From assembly GCA_021788565.1 (NCBI GenBank), contig JAJYKO010000342.1, positions 1-6,379 of the forward strand: a DNA stretch of 6,379 bases, written 5' to 3'. The stretch comes from Chloroflexota bacterium. Its GTDB lineage: Bacteria; Chloroflexota; UBA6077. Under the pieces are notes generated by a model. That model did not search any database. It was given only the letters and a program-made list of their open reading frames with translations, and had not been told where the DNA came from. Made by a program: the position numbers and the translations under genes. This document shows positions 1 to 5,948 of the stretch, piece by piece (the stretch's first letter is position 1; each line of letters opens with the position of its first letter).

Positions 1-2
1 GG

Positions 3-299
3 ATTCTTTCCCGCCAGGCGCGATTCGCGGCGGTCAAATTTGTGAGGATCCGAACTATTCGAATATCTGGCCACGGCGCGGCGACTGGGCCAGAGCTATT
101 CTACCCGGCAAGTCGGGGAGAGGTGCTGGCGCCGCCGAACCAGTCGGGAAGTGCAACTTTCCTGGCGCAAGGTAATTACGGCGTTCGAGTGGAGACCGTG
201 ACCGTTCGGGGTGAAGCCGGAATCGCTTCGGTCACCATGGAGGTGGTGGCCTCGGCGGGAGCGCCAGCCGCTTCTTCTTATTTCTCCGTCGCCTGTTAA
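3..299 (+). CDS. 3' end of an unidentified plus-strand protein gene
   Basis: The frame is open from the window edge to a TAA at 297-299, giving about 98 visible residues. The first possible start inside the window is a GTG at 42, but no Shine-Dalgarno sequence precedes it and the frame continues upstream, so this is more likely the C-terminal part of a longer gene cut by the window. The visible protein alternates hydrophobic and polar residues (for example GVRVETVTVRG and ASVTMEVVAS), which suggests beta strands of a sandwich-type domain, and it ends in a Ser-rich stretch with a final Cys. I see no recognisable catalytic motif or transmembrane segment and do not recognise the family. It converges with the minus-strand operon and is probably unrelated to it. 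It could be a chance open frame, but codon choice looks coding. Confidence 0.45.
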   Translation: MLSRQARFAAVKFVRIRTIRISGHGAATGPELFYPASRGEVLAPPNQSGSATFLAQGNYGVRVETVTVRGEAGIASVTMEVVASAGAPAASSYFSVAC

Positions 300-310
300 G
301 CTCGAGCACA

Positions 311-334
311 GGCGCAGGCGAGAGACTCTGCGCC
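311..334. terminator. hairpin between convergent genes, possible bidirectional terminator
   Basis: GGCGCAG (311-317) and CTGCGCC (328-334) form a perfect 7-bp GC-rich stem around a 10-nt loop. It sits between the stop of the plus-strand frame (299) and the stop of the minus-strand binding protein gene (357). No T-run follows on either strand, so it is not a textbook intrinsic terminator. Its position is the main argument for a role in transcription end or mRNA 3' protection. Confidence 0.4.
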
Positions 335-356
335 CCCCGCCCGCACCTGTTTGACC

Positions 357-1604
357 CTACGGCTTGGGCTCCACCTTCATCACCTTCAGAAGCTTGTACT
401 CGCCCTTGCTGCCGATCTGAATAACGCTGGCCTCGTGGAGGCCGTCCCCATTAGGGGTGAAGGAGAACGTGCCGAGCACTCCCTGGTATCCCTGGGTAGC
501 CAGAATGGCATCCCTGATCTTGGCCCTATCCTCCCCCGCCTTCTTGATAGCATTCGCGAGGATGTTCAGAGCGTCATAGTTCCATGCCGAGAGGGAGTCC
601 ATCTCGCTGTGGTACTCGTTCCGATAGTCTTCGGCATACTTCTTGGTGACTTCGCTCGCGCCAGGCACGTAGTCAACCACGGCGTACAGCCCTACGGCGG
701 CGTCCTTCGCAAGCGCCAGAGTGTCTCTCGCGGCACTCGTCGCCGAACCCATGTACTTGTATGTCAAGCCGAGCTGTCGGTACTGACTCTCGATCACCGC
801 CGCGTCGTCGGCGCTGGTGGTATAAACCACCATCACCTGGGCGCCCGCACTTTTCAGAGCAAGCAGCTGCGCCGTGTAATCCTTGGAACCGGTGGTGAAC
901 TTCTCGCTTCGAACCACCGTCACGCCGTCCTGTTTGGCGTTCTGCTCAACCATGTCGGCACCGCCGGACCCCAGGACATCGTCGGAGTAGAGGATCCCGA
1001 TCTTGGTGAGTTTGAGGCCCTCCTTGATGTACTGCACCATCGCAGCCGCCGAAATGGAGTCGTCGGGTCGACAGCGGAAAAGCCAGGGATTGCCCTTGTG
1101 GGTTACCGCCACTGCCGATCCGCCGATCATCATGGGAACACCGGCGGCCTTGACGGCATCGGACATCGCAAGTATCTGTGTACTCGCGGCCGGACCGAGC
1201 AGGGCTAGCACCCGATCCTGCTCCAGGTTCTTGTTCAGCGCCGCCAGCGCCCCGGGGTTCGTGGACTGGTTGTCTTCAATGATTAGGTCGATCTTCTTGC
1301 CGTTGATGCCGCCAGCCGCGTTGATCTGCTTCTCGGCCAGCTTCGCCGCATCGACGTAGAGGGTTCCCAGGGAAGCGTACACCCCGGTCAGATAAGTGTT
1401 CATGCCTATCCGGATCTCACCCCCTGCAGCCGTGGAAGCAGCAGTGGCCGCGGTGGCTGGGACGGCCGGAGCGGAGGTCGCCGCGCCAGACGGTTTCGCG
1501 GGGGCAGGGGGTGCCGAGGAAGCCGCGCTCCCGGCGCAGGCAGCGGCTCCCAGGACCACCAGGGAGGACAGCAGCAAACAGATAGTCAGCCTGATTTTGG
1601 GCAT
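357..1604 (-). CDS. ABC transporter substrate-binding lipoprotein, branched-chain amino acid (LivJ-like, Peripla_BP_6) type
   Basis: Extracytoplasmic solute-binding protein of 415 residues, expected to be lipid-anchored and to deliver a ligand to a Liv-type ABC permease. Residues 1-22 are a signal peptide (MPKIR charged start, then an L/V-rich core) ending in AAAC, with Cys23 as the probable lipidated residue. Residues 24-62 are an Ala/Pro/Ser/Thr-rich linker. The type I periplasmic binding fold begins near EIRIG (63-67), with the ligand loop TGVYASLG (73-80), the family signature INAAGGINGKK (94-104) and GPAAST (137-142). I chose the ATG at 1604 because it begins the signal peptide and has AAGGAAGGG seven bases upstream. 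The frame extends to 1712, but those 36 residues would bury the signal peptide. It is the last gene of the minus-strand block, and no permease or ATPase gene accompanies it. The family also binds amides, urea and other amino acids, so the ligand is open. Confidence 0.93.
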   Translation of the reverse strand: MPKIRLTICLLLSSLVVLGAAACAGSAASSAPPAPAKPSGAATSAPAVPATAATAASTAAGGEIRIGMNTYLTGVYASLGTLYVDAAKLAEKQINAAGGINGKKIDLIIEDNQSTNPGALAALNKNLEQDRVLALLGPAASTQILAMSDAVKAAGVPMMIGGSAVAVTHKGNPWLFRCRPDDSISAAAMVQYIKEGLKLTKIGILYSDDVLGSGGADMVEQNAKQDGVTVVRSEKFTTGSKDYTAQLLALKSAGAQVMVVYTTSADDAAVIESQYRQLGLTYKYMGSATSAARDTLALAKDAAVGLYAVVDYVPGASEVTKKYAEDYRNEYHSEMDSLSAWNYDALNILANAIKKAGEDRAKIRDAILATQGYQGVLGTFSFTPNGDGLHEASVIQIGSKGEYKLLKVMKVEPKP

Positions 1605-1611
1605 GAGGTTT

Positions 1612-1620
1612 CCCTTCCTT
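1612..1620 (-). promoter_or_regulatory. ribosome binding site fixing the start of the binding-protein gene
   Basis: On the minus strand AAGGAAGGG lies seven bases before the ATG at 1604. This decides for the start at the signal peptide over the longer frame that opens at 1712. Confidence 0.8.
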
Positions 1621-1754
1621 TCCTGCTTGTCTGGAATGAAGAACCACGGATCCCGCAGCTCCGGATCGGCTGCCACCCGCCGGGGCACCGTTGCCGCTGC
1701 CGATTGCTTCACCGCAAGGGCCAGCGCTGCACTAAGACGATGATCGCCGATGCT

Positions 1755-3035
1755 TCAGCTCGGTACCACCTCCCGCAACGCTGCCTCAAAAATCGCCAGC
1801 GCATCATCCATCTGGGCCCTGGTGACAATCAGGGGCGGCATGAGTCGGATCACGTTCTTGTATCCGCCGCTACTCAGCAGAAGGAGGCCCTTTTCCTGGC
1901 ACGCCTTCAGGATGCGCTCAACCAGCGCCCCGTCCGGAGTGCCATCGGACTGACAGAACTCCACGCCGATCATCAACCCTAGTCCCCGAACATCGGCCAT
2001 TACTGGATACTCCCGTTGCATCCGCTTCAGCCGGTTGAGCGCATATCCGCCAATTTCCGCGGCGTTCTGAACGGCCCCACCCTCCAGTACGTCCAGGGTG
2101 GCCAGGGCAGCGGCGCAAGCCACGGGATTACCGCCGAACGTCCCACCGTGGGCCCCTGCCCGCCAAGCCCTCATTATTTCGGCCGTTCCCACGACGGCGC
2201 TCAGTGGGAAGCCCGAGGCTATCGCTTTCCCCAGGGACAGGATGTCCGGCCTAACCTCGAAGTGCTCGTAGGCGAACATCTTTCCAGTGCGACCGAAACC
2301 CGTCTGAACCTCATCAAGGATCAGTAGAATCCCCCTCCCGTCGGCGATCTCCCGTAGCCCCTGAATGAATTCCACTGGAGGGACGATGTACCCGCCCTCA
2401 CCTTGCACCGGTTCGACGATGAACGCGGCGACCATATCGGGATCCACCAGCAGCTTGAATATCCTGTCGAACTGTCCCAGACACTCCATCCCGCAGCTAC
2501 CTTTCTCTCGCCCGAAGGGGCATCGGTAGCAGTATGGATACTCCGCGAAGTAGACGCTCGGCAGGAGCCCTTCGTAATTCTTCCGGTAGCCAGCGTTGGA
2601 GGCAGTGACCGAGAGCGCCCCCATGGTGCGACCGTGGAAGCCCCCCTTGAAAGAGATGATGGCTGGCCTACCGGAGACGTATTTCGCCAGCTTTATGGCC
2701 CCTTCGGTCGCTTCTGCCCCGCTATTGCTGAAGAACACCATGGTGTCGCCGCCCGTCATATCGACTAGCCTCTCGGCCAGCCGGATGTAAGGCTCGTAGT
2801 ACACTACGTTGTGGCCTCCATGGATCAGCCTCTCCGTTTGGCTCTTGGCTGCTTCGACGACCTTCGGGTGGCAGTGACCAGTGCCGGTGACGGCGATACC
2901 ACTGACGAAGTCGATGTACCGCTTCCCGTCGGCGGAGTACAGGTATATCCCATCGCCGCGCTCCACCATGATCTCCGTCGCCCGGCTCGCGGCCGGCGTC
3001 AGGACCCTCTCGGCCCTCTCGTGAAGGGTTGCCAT
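1755..3035 (-). CDS. class III PLP-dependent aminotransferase (4-aminobutyrate / ornithine / acetylornithine group)
   Basis: Cytosolic fold-type I aminotransferase of 426 residues, full length for the family. It moves an amino group, usually the terminal (omega) one, to a 2-oxo acid. Visible motifs: NSGAEATEGAIKLAK (104-118) for the PLP phosphate; FHGRT (133-137) stacking on the cofactor ring; EPVQGEGG (208-215); DEVQTGFGRTG (241-251), whose Asp241 contacts the pyridine nitrogen; SLGK with catalytic Lys270; and GGTFGGNP (297-304). The FHGRTMGALSVT form is typical of GabT-like enzymes. An insertion at 169-185 carries four cysteines spaced C-x2-C-x8-C-x3-C. The ATG at 3035 has GGGAGG eight bases upstream (3044-3049). 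It lies 91 bp after the RocB-like gene, which favours ornithine, GABA or a related amine as substrate. That is inference, because family members cannot be separated by these motifs. Confidence 0.93.
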   Translation of the reverse strand: MATLHERAERVLTPAASRATEIMVERGDGIYLYSADGKRYIDFVSGIAVTGTGHCHPKVVEAAKSQTERLIHGGHNVVYYEPYIRLAERLVDMTGGDTMVFFSNSGAEATEGAIKLAKYVSGRPAIISFKGGFHGRTMGALSVTASNAGYRKNYEGLLPSVYFAEYPYCYRCPFGREKGSCGMECLGQFDRIFKLLVDPDMVAAFIVEPVQGEGGYIVPPVEFIQGLREIADGRGILLILDEVQTGFGRTGKMFAYEHFEVRPDILSLGKAIASGFPLSAVVGTAEIMRAWRAGAHGGTFGGNPVACAAALATLDVLEGGAVQNAAEIGGYALNRLKRMQREYPVMADVRGLGLMIGVEFCQSDGTPDGALVERILKACQEKGLLLLSSGGYKNVIRLMPPLIVTRAQMDDALAIFEAALREVVPS

Positions 3036-3061
3036 TGCACATGCCTCCCATTAGTTTCCTG

Positions 3062-3078
3062 GACCAAACCGGTTGGTC
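3062..3078. promoter_or_regulatory. 17-bp inverted repeat upstream of the aminotransferase
   Basis: GACCAA (3062-3067) and TTGGTC (3073-3078) are perfect 6-bp arms around ACCGG, 13 bp upstream of the aminotransferase ribosome binding site, in the 91-bp gap after the RocB-like gene. It could be an operator or an RNA stem in the intercistronic leader. It does not match the inverted repeat at the regulator promoter, and no -10/-35 pair is evident beside it. Confidence 0.35.
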
Positions 3079-3126
3079 GGAAGCAAGGTCTCCGCCCATC
3101 GGCGGCACTAGCTTCTCTTGGGTCCC

Positions 3127-4779
3127 CTATTGGAGCGCGAGCAGTAGTTCGATTGCCCTGAGGGTGAGTCTCGGCAAGACATCGAAGCTGTACGGCCTGT
3201 GTACGCGCTCCGTCCACTGGTGGACGTCCTTCCCATACGCGCCCAGATTGAGAGCAGGTATGTTGCTCCTGCGGATCTGCTCGACTGGCAGCGGATAGAC
3301 CTGGTACCACTGCGGGAAGTTCTCGATCAGCGCCGCCACGGACGCATCGCTGTCGTCCATCGTCAGGTAGCTGGAATCGGAGAGCATCGGGAAGAACCGC
3401 CTCGCCACCATCTCTTCGCCCGTTCTCTCTACGTGCTCCCGTACCACCTGATTGACCGCCGCGAGGATCGCCCCCTCTCTCTCCGTCCTGCCGCGTACGA
3501 AGTTATGAGGACAGTAGGGTGGGGCGAAGAAGAGAACTACCGTGGGCGTCTTGTCGGGATCGAGGCCCCTGACCTCCTCAACAACCCTCAGACAAACCAC
3601 TCGAAAATCGGTGCCGCCCCGCAACAGTTCCTCGGTGAGCTTCCTGAGCCGTTCCTGGAGCCCTGGTCCGACCTTCTCCTCTACCCTCCGGTACAGATCC
3701 GTGTAGGGGACCACTTTCACCTTCCAGCCCAACGGCTCGACTGCTTTGCCGATCCGCGCGCAGTACCTCTCGTGGTTTTCCTCGATCTGTTGTGTAACGG
3801 CTTCGGCCGCCTCCCGGGTCACACCCACGAGCTGCTCCACGACCCGGTCGGTGGTGATGTCGTGAGTGAAGTAGTTGGCATACACGAAGGCCGCCCCGGG
3901 CGTCTGTACCGTGTACTCAATCTTGAGGTCCTGCGCCTTCAGAACGACAGGCGGCCCGCTCACCTCTCCCTCCGCCTCGTCGCACATATCAGGGTTCAGT
4001 TCAACACGCCGCACCAACTCTGCCGCCAACAGCGCAGGGTTGAACCCGCCGAACCCCTGTCCAACGTGTGTCTCCGCCCCGGTAATGTAGAAGGATGGTA
4101 GGAGTTTTCCCACCGCACCAGTGTATACGTAGCGTTTGGGGTCCCCAGGATAGGCGGGAGAAGTGCAATCGTTGTTGAGCGCTGCAACGAAATCCAGGCC
4201 CTCCTCAGCTCGCAATTGCTCGAGGAACTTGAGCGACTGGATGATGCCCGTGTGCTGGTTCTCCTCCACCGGATTGGCCATGAACAGGACATTGCCCGAC
4301 CATTGCTGAACCCTCGCGATCAGATCCTCTAGCACGCAGATGTGCGCCGCCACGCCGGCCTTCATATCAGCGGTGCCCCGACCAAACAACCACTCGCCCG
4401 ACGCGAGGTCCTCGCGAGCATCTTTGGGGAGGTCCGCATCCACCATCCTTGTGGCTAATTCGTGGGGATCGAACGCCCAGGGTTCCAGAAGACCATAATC
4501 GGCCACACCGACGGTATCGATGTGCCCGTGCAGGATGACAGCCTTGGTGGAGGGTGCCCCCTCCCCCCTCACCAGCGCAAAAAGGTTCGACCGTCCCAGG
4601 CCGTCACCCTCCAGAGGTACGGCCCTCAGACGCTCCGGATACTTGCGGAAATACGCATTGGCCGCCAGGCGCCTATGAATGAAGCGGACGATCTCAAGCT
4701 CTCCCACCGTCCCATTCACGCTTGGTATCCTCACCAGGTCGAGCGTCAGCCGCTCGACCCTCGCTGACAGCTCAACCAA
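3127..4779 (-). CDS. rocB: RocB-like M20-family metallohydrolase (arginine-utilisation protein RocB type)
   Basis: Probable cytosolic zinc-dependent amidohydrolase/peptidase of 550 residues, close to the length of Bacillus RocB and longer than standard M20 enzymes. M20 landmarks in order: HGHIDTV (84-90; His86 and Asp88 as metal ligand and its partner); GRGTADMKAG (133-142; Asp138 as bridging ligand); PVEEN (170-174; Glu172/173, catalytic base and ligand); NNDCTSP (202-208; Asp204); ETHVG (236-240; the dimer-domain His238); and a C-terminal GKDVHQWTERV (516-526) with His520. All metal-site positions appear present. RocB lies in the arginine/ornithine degradation regulon of bacilli, but its reaction is not settled, so hydrolysis of an N-acyl or peptide bond is inferred from the superfamily. 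The start is TTG at 4779, supported by a G-rich ribosome binding site. It lies 146 bp after the regulator gene and 91 bp before the aminotransferase. Confidence 0.9.
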   Translation of the reverse strand: MVELSARVERLTLDLVRIPSVNGTVGELEIVRFIHRRLAANAYFRKYPERLRAVPLEGDGLGRSNLFALVRGEGAPSTKAVILHGHIDTVGVADYGLLEPWAFDPHELATRMVDADLPKDAREDLASGEWLFGRGTADMKAGVAAHICVLEDLIARVQQWSGNVLFMANPVEENQHTGIIQSLKFLEQLRAEEGLDFVAALNNDCTSPAYPGDPKRYVYTGAVGKLLPSFYITGAETHVGQGFGGFNPALLAAELVRRVELNPDMCDEAEGEVSGPPVVLKAQDLKIEYTVQTPGAAFVYANYFTHDITTDRVVEQLVGVTREAAEAVTQQIEENHERYCARIGKAVEPLGWKVKVVPYTDLYRRVEEKVGPGLQERLRKLTEELLRGGTDFRVVCLRVVEEVRGLDPDKTPTVVLFFAPPYCPHNFVRGRTEREGAILAAVNQVVREHVERTGEEMVARRFFPMLSDSSYLTMDDSDASVAALIENFPQWYQVYPLPVEQIRRSNIPALNLGAYGKDVHQWTERVHRPYSFDVLPRLTLRAIELLLALQ

Positions 4780-4787
4780 CCAAAGAG

Positions 4788-4796
4788 CCCCCCCTT
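4788..4796 (-). promoter_or_regulatory. G-tract ribosome binding site supporting a TTG start of the RocB-like gene
   Basis: On the minus strand AAGGGGGGG lies eight bases before the TTG at 4779. There is no ATG or GTG at suitable spacing in frame, and the protein aligns with the start of the M20 fold from this point, so TTG is the best start. The seven-G run is a homopolymer inside the initiation region. Confidence 0.7.
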
Positions 4797-4840
4797 CAGC
4801 CCGCTCGGTGAAGTCAAGATAAGCGAATCAGCTCACAGGA

Positions 4841-4861
4841 TCTGCTTTTCCGGATAGCAGA
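4841..4861. promoter_or_regulatory. inverted repeat in the regulator/RocB-like gene gap
   Basis: TCTGCT (4841-4846) and AGCAGA (4856-4861) are perfect 6-bp arms around nine bases, about 60 bp upstream of the TTG start. It may be an operator or a leader stem. No good -35/-10 pair was found beside it, so a separate promoter for the RocB-like gene is not shown. Confidence 0.3.
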
Positions 4862-4880
4862 AATGCAAGGACGGCCGAAC

Positions 4881-4894
4881 CACCGCTTCCGGTG
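4881..4894. other. short hairpin after the regulator gene
   Basis: CACCG (4881-4885) and CGGTG (4890-4894) form a 5-bp stem with a four-base loop, about 30 bp past the regulator stop. Without a T-run it is not a convincing terminator; it could be a weak attenuator or a processing stem in the operon transcript. Confidence 0.25.
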
Positions 4895-4925
4895 TGATCG
4901 AACCGCCTCAGAGAAGACCGGCGTT

Positions 4926-5636
4926 TCAGCCTGACATGGCCGGCAAGAATGGGTCGAGGGAATCATTCCGGCCACCCGGCGCGCCAACGTCGGCCAGTCT
5001 CTCCCTCACTTTAGTCACGTGTTCGCGCATAGCTTCTTCGGCCAAATCCTCGTCGTGGCGCTCCAAGGCGCGAAGAACAAGGGCATGCTCTCCGCTCGCC
5101 AACCTGGCCTTCTCAGGTAAGTTCCGCGACAGGATAAGAAACCTCTGTACCTGCACGCTGAGCTTAACGACGATCTCATGCAGGATTTCGTTGCGGCTGG
5201 CCTGCGCTATCCCGGTGTGAAACAGGTAGTCCTGCAGGAGGTACGACGTGTAGTTCCCGGCGGCGATCGAGGCCTTCTGGTTCTCCAAGACCAACCGGAT
5301 CTCTTCCAGTTTCTGAGGCTCAATCGAATGAGCGGCCAACCGTGCCGTCGCTGGCTCGACCAGCTCTCTAACCTCGTACACCTGTCTGATGCTCTCCTCC
5401 GAGAGCTCGGCTACGACGGCGCCACGGCCTTGCTGAAAGCGGATCAGTTTCTCGTAAGCCAGCTTCTCAAGGGCATACCGCACGGGCGTCCGACTAATGC
5501 CCAAATCCCTGGCCAACTGCTCCTCAGTGAGCACCATGCTGGGAGTGAGGCGATTCTGGATTATGGCCTCCTTGAGGATTCCGTACGCCTTGTCCGACAG
5601 CGAACCTTCCCTCGCGATCCCAGGAACGAGTCCCAT
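4926..5636 (-). CDS. FadR-type transcriptional regulator (GntR winged helix plus FCD ligand domain)
   Basis: Probable local repressor of the downstream genes, 236 residues from the chosen start. Residues 12-78 are the GntR winged helix-turn-helix, with LTEEQLARDLGISRTPVRYALEKL (36-59) spanning the helix-turn-helix and recognition helix. The FCD domain follows from about residue 84 (VYEVRELVEPATARLAA). Its usual metal/carboxylate ligands are visible: Asp136 and His140 in D-x3-H, His184 in GEHALV and His206 in REHV. FCD regulators commonly respond to small organic acids or amino acids, which fits the catabolic neighbours. The frame opens further upstream to an ATG at 5690, but that ATG lies inside a -35/-10 spacer and the added residues encode an operator-like palindrome. 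The ATG at 5636 has GAGG six bases before it and leads straight into the usual N-terminus. It is first in the minus-strand block, 146 bp before the RocB-like gene. Confidence 0.92.
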   Translation of the reverse strand: MGLVPGIAREGSLSDKAYGILKEAIIQNRLTPSMVLTEEQLARDLGISRTPVRYALEKLAYEKLIRFQQGRGAVVAELSEESIRQVYEVRELVEPATARLAAHSIEPQKLEEIRLVLENQKASIAAGNYTSYLLQDYLFHTGIAQASRNEILHEIVVKLSVQVQRFLILSRNLPEKARLASGEHALVLRALERHDEDLAEEAMREHVTKVRERLADVGAPGGRNDSLDPFLPAMSG

Positions 5637-5642
5637 TCCTTG

Positions 5643-5646
5643 CCTC
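5643..5646 (-). promoter_or_regulatory. ribosome binding site fixing the regulator start
   Basis: On the minus strand GAGG (within GAGGCAAGGA) lies six bases before the ATG at 5636 and about 16-19 bases after the predicted transcription start. The upstream ATG at 5690 has no comparable site, only CCTTGACAA before it. Confidence 0.65.
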
Positions 5647-5647
5647 A

Positions 5648-5676
5648 CGTATGCTGTACTCTGCATACAGCATACG
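5648..5676. promoter_or_regulatory. perfect 10+10 bp inverted repeat, probable autoregulatory operator
   Basis: CGTATGCTGT (5648-5657) and ACAGCATACG (5667-5676) are exact reverse complements separated by nine bases. The spacer and right arm also contain CTGCATACAG (5661-5670), close to the TGTATACA-like half-sites common for FadR/VanR-type regulators. The repeat covers the -10 hexamer and the predicted transcription start of the regulator gene, so a bound protein would block initiation. The natural candidate binder is the FCD regulator itself. Confidence 0.75.
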
Positions 5677-5697
5677 CGTGAAAAAGACATTTGTCAA
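5669..5697 (-). promoter_or_regulatory. sigma-70-type promoter of the regulator and probably the whole operon
   Basis: On the minus strand a perfect -35 TTGACA (5697-5692) is followed, after exactly 17 bp, by TATGCT (5674-5669), which matches four of six -10 positions including the key T-A and final T. The start of transcription is expected near 5662, giving a leader of about 26 bases to the ATG at 5636. This is the clearest promoter in the window and lies upstream of all four minus-strand genes. Confidence 0.75.
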
Positions 5698-5846
5698 GGA
5701 ATTCCGGCTGACTCCGGCTTCCTGAGGCAGCCGCCCCGCGGCGGATGAGGAGGCTGAGGTGGGAATATTCTAGGGGGCTCCCCTCCTGTGAATGCCGAGA
5801 GTCCGCGCAGCGGACAGATCGCCTGTCGGCCAGTCCTGGCTCGGGC
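5698..5846. other. non-coding stretch between the operon promoter and IS debris, with small hairpins
   Basis: No frame here looks coding on either strand. Three short perfect stems are visible: CCGCC/GGCGG (5731-5744), AGGGG/CCCCT (5772-5784) and GTCCGC/GCGGAC with a three-base loop (5801-5815). The last is the strongest. None has a T-run, and their roles are unknown. Confidence 0.4.
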
Positions 5847-5901
5847 TGTCAATAGCCGCCCGATGTATACCGGGCATGGCCGCCCGGGTGCATACCACGG
5901 G
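5847..5901 (-). mobile_element. probable istB-proximal end of an IS21-like element, with two tandem repeats
   Basis: The segment starts TGTCAAT (5847-5853) and is followed by two imperfect copies: GCCGCCCG-ATGTATACC-GGG (5855-5874) and GCCGCCCGGG-TGCATACC-ACGGG (5879-5901), about 24 bp apart. IS21-family ends begin with TG (CA on the other end) and carry multiple repeats that bind the transposase, and this end lies about 95 bp beyond the stop of the IstB fragment, as expected for a right end. Overlapping stems are also possible here, for example CCGGGC/GCCCGG (5870-5887). No target-site duplication can be shown, because the other end of the element is not identified. Confidence 0.45.
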
Positions 5902-5948
5902 ATCGAGTTTGGGGGCCGTTAAGAACCGAGTTTGTCGGACTTCAAGAA

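Noticed and set aside
351..1208. Long plus-strand open frame opposite the binding-protein gene
   Set aside because: It is an antisense shadow of a well-supported gene, with His/Arg/Val-rich composition and no recognisable motif.
1605..1712. 36-residue N-terminal extension of the binding protein from the ATG at 1712
   Set aside because: It would place polar sequence before a clear lipoprotein signal peptide, and the ATG at 1604 has a strong ribosome binding site. The extension is leader sequence read in frame.
1605..1754. Separate promoter for the binding-protein gene
   Set aside because: No acceptable -35/-10 pair was found on the minus strand in this 150-bp gap, so I do not call one, although a weak or alternative promoter remains possible.
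3199..4101. 300-residue plus-strand open frame opposite the RocB-like gene
   Set aside because: Antisense shadow. The minus strand encodes every expected M20 motif, and the plus-strand product is low-information, Leu/Arg/His-rich sequence.
5178..5681. 167-residue plus-strand frame opposite the regulator
   Set aside because: It lies antisense to intact GntR and FCD domains and runs across the operator; no ribosome binding site or motif supports it.
5637..5690. 18-residue N-terminal extension of the regulator from the ATG at 5690
   Set aside because: The region is the -35/-10 promoter spacer and a palindromic operator, and the peptide (SFSRVCCMQSTAYV) does not resemble a GntR N-terminus.
5849..5901. 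CRISPR or riboswitch reading of the tandem repeats
   Set aside because: There are only two imperfect copies with almost no spacer, no cas genes, and no downstream gene in a suitable position. An element end is the simpler explanation.
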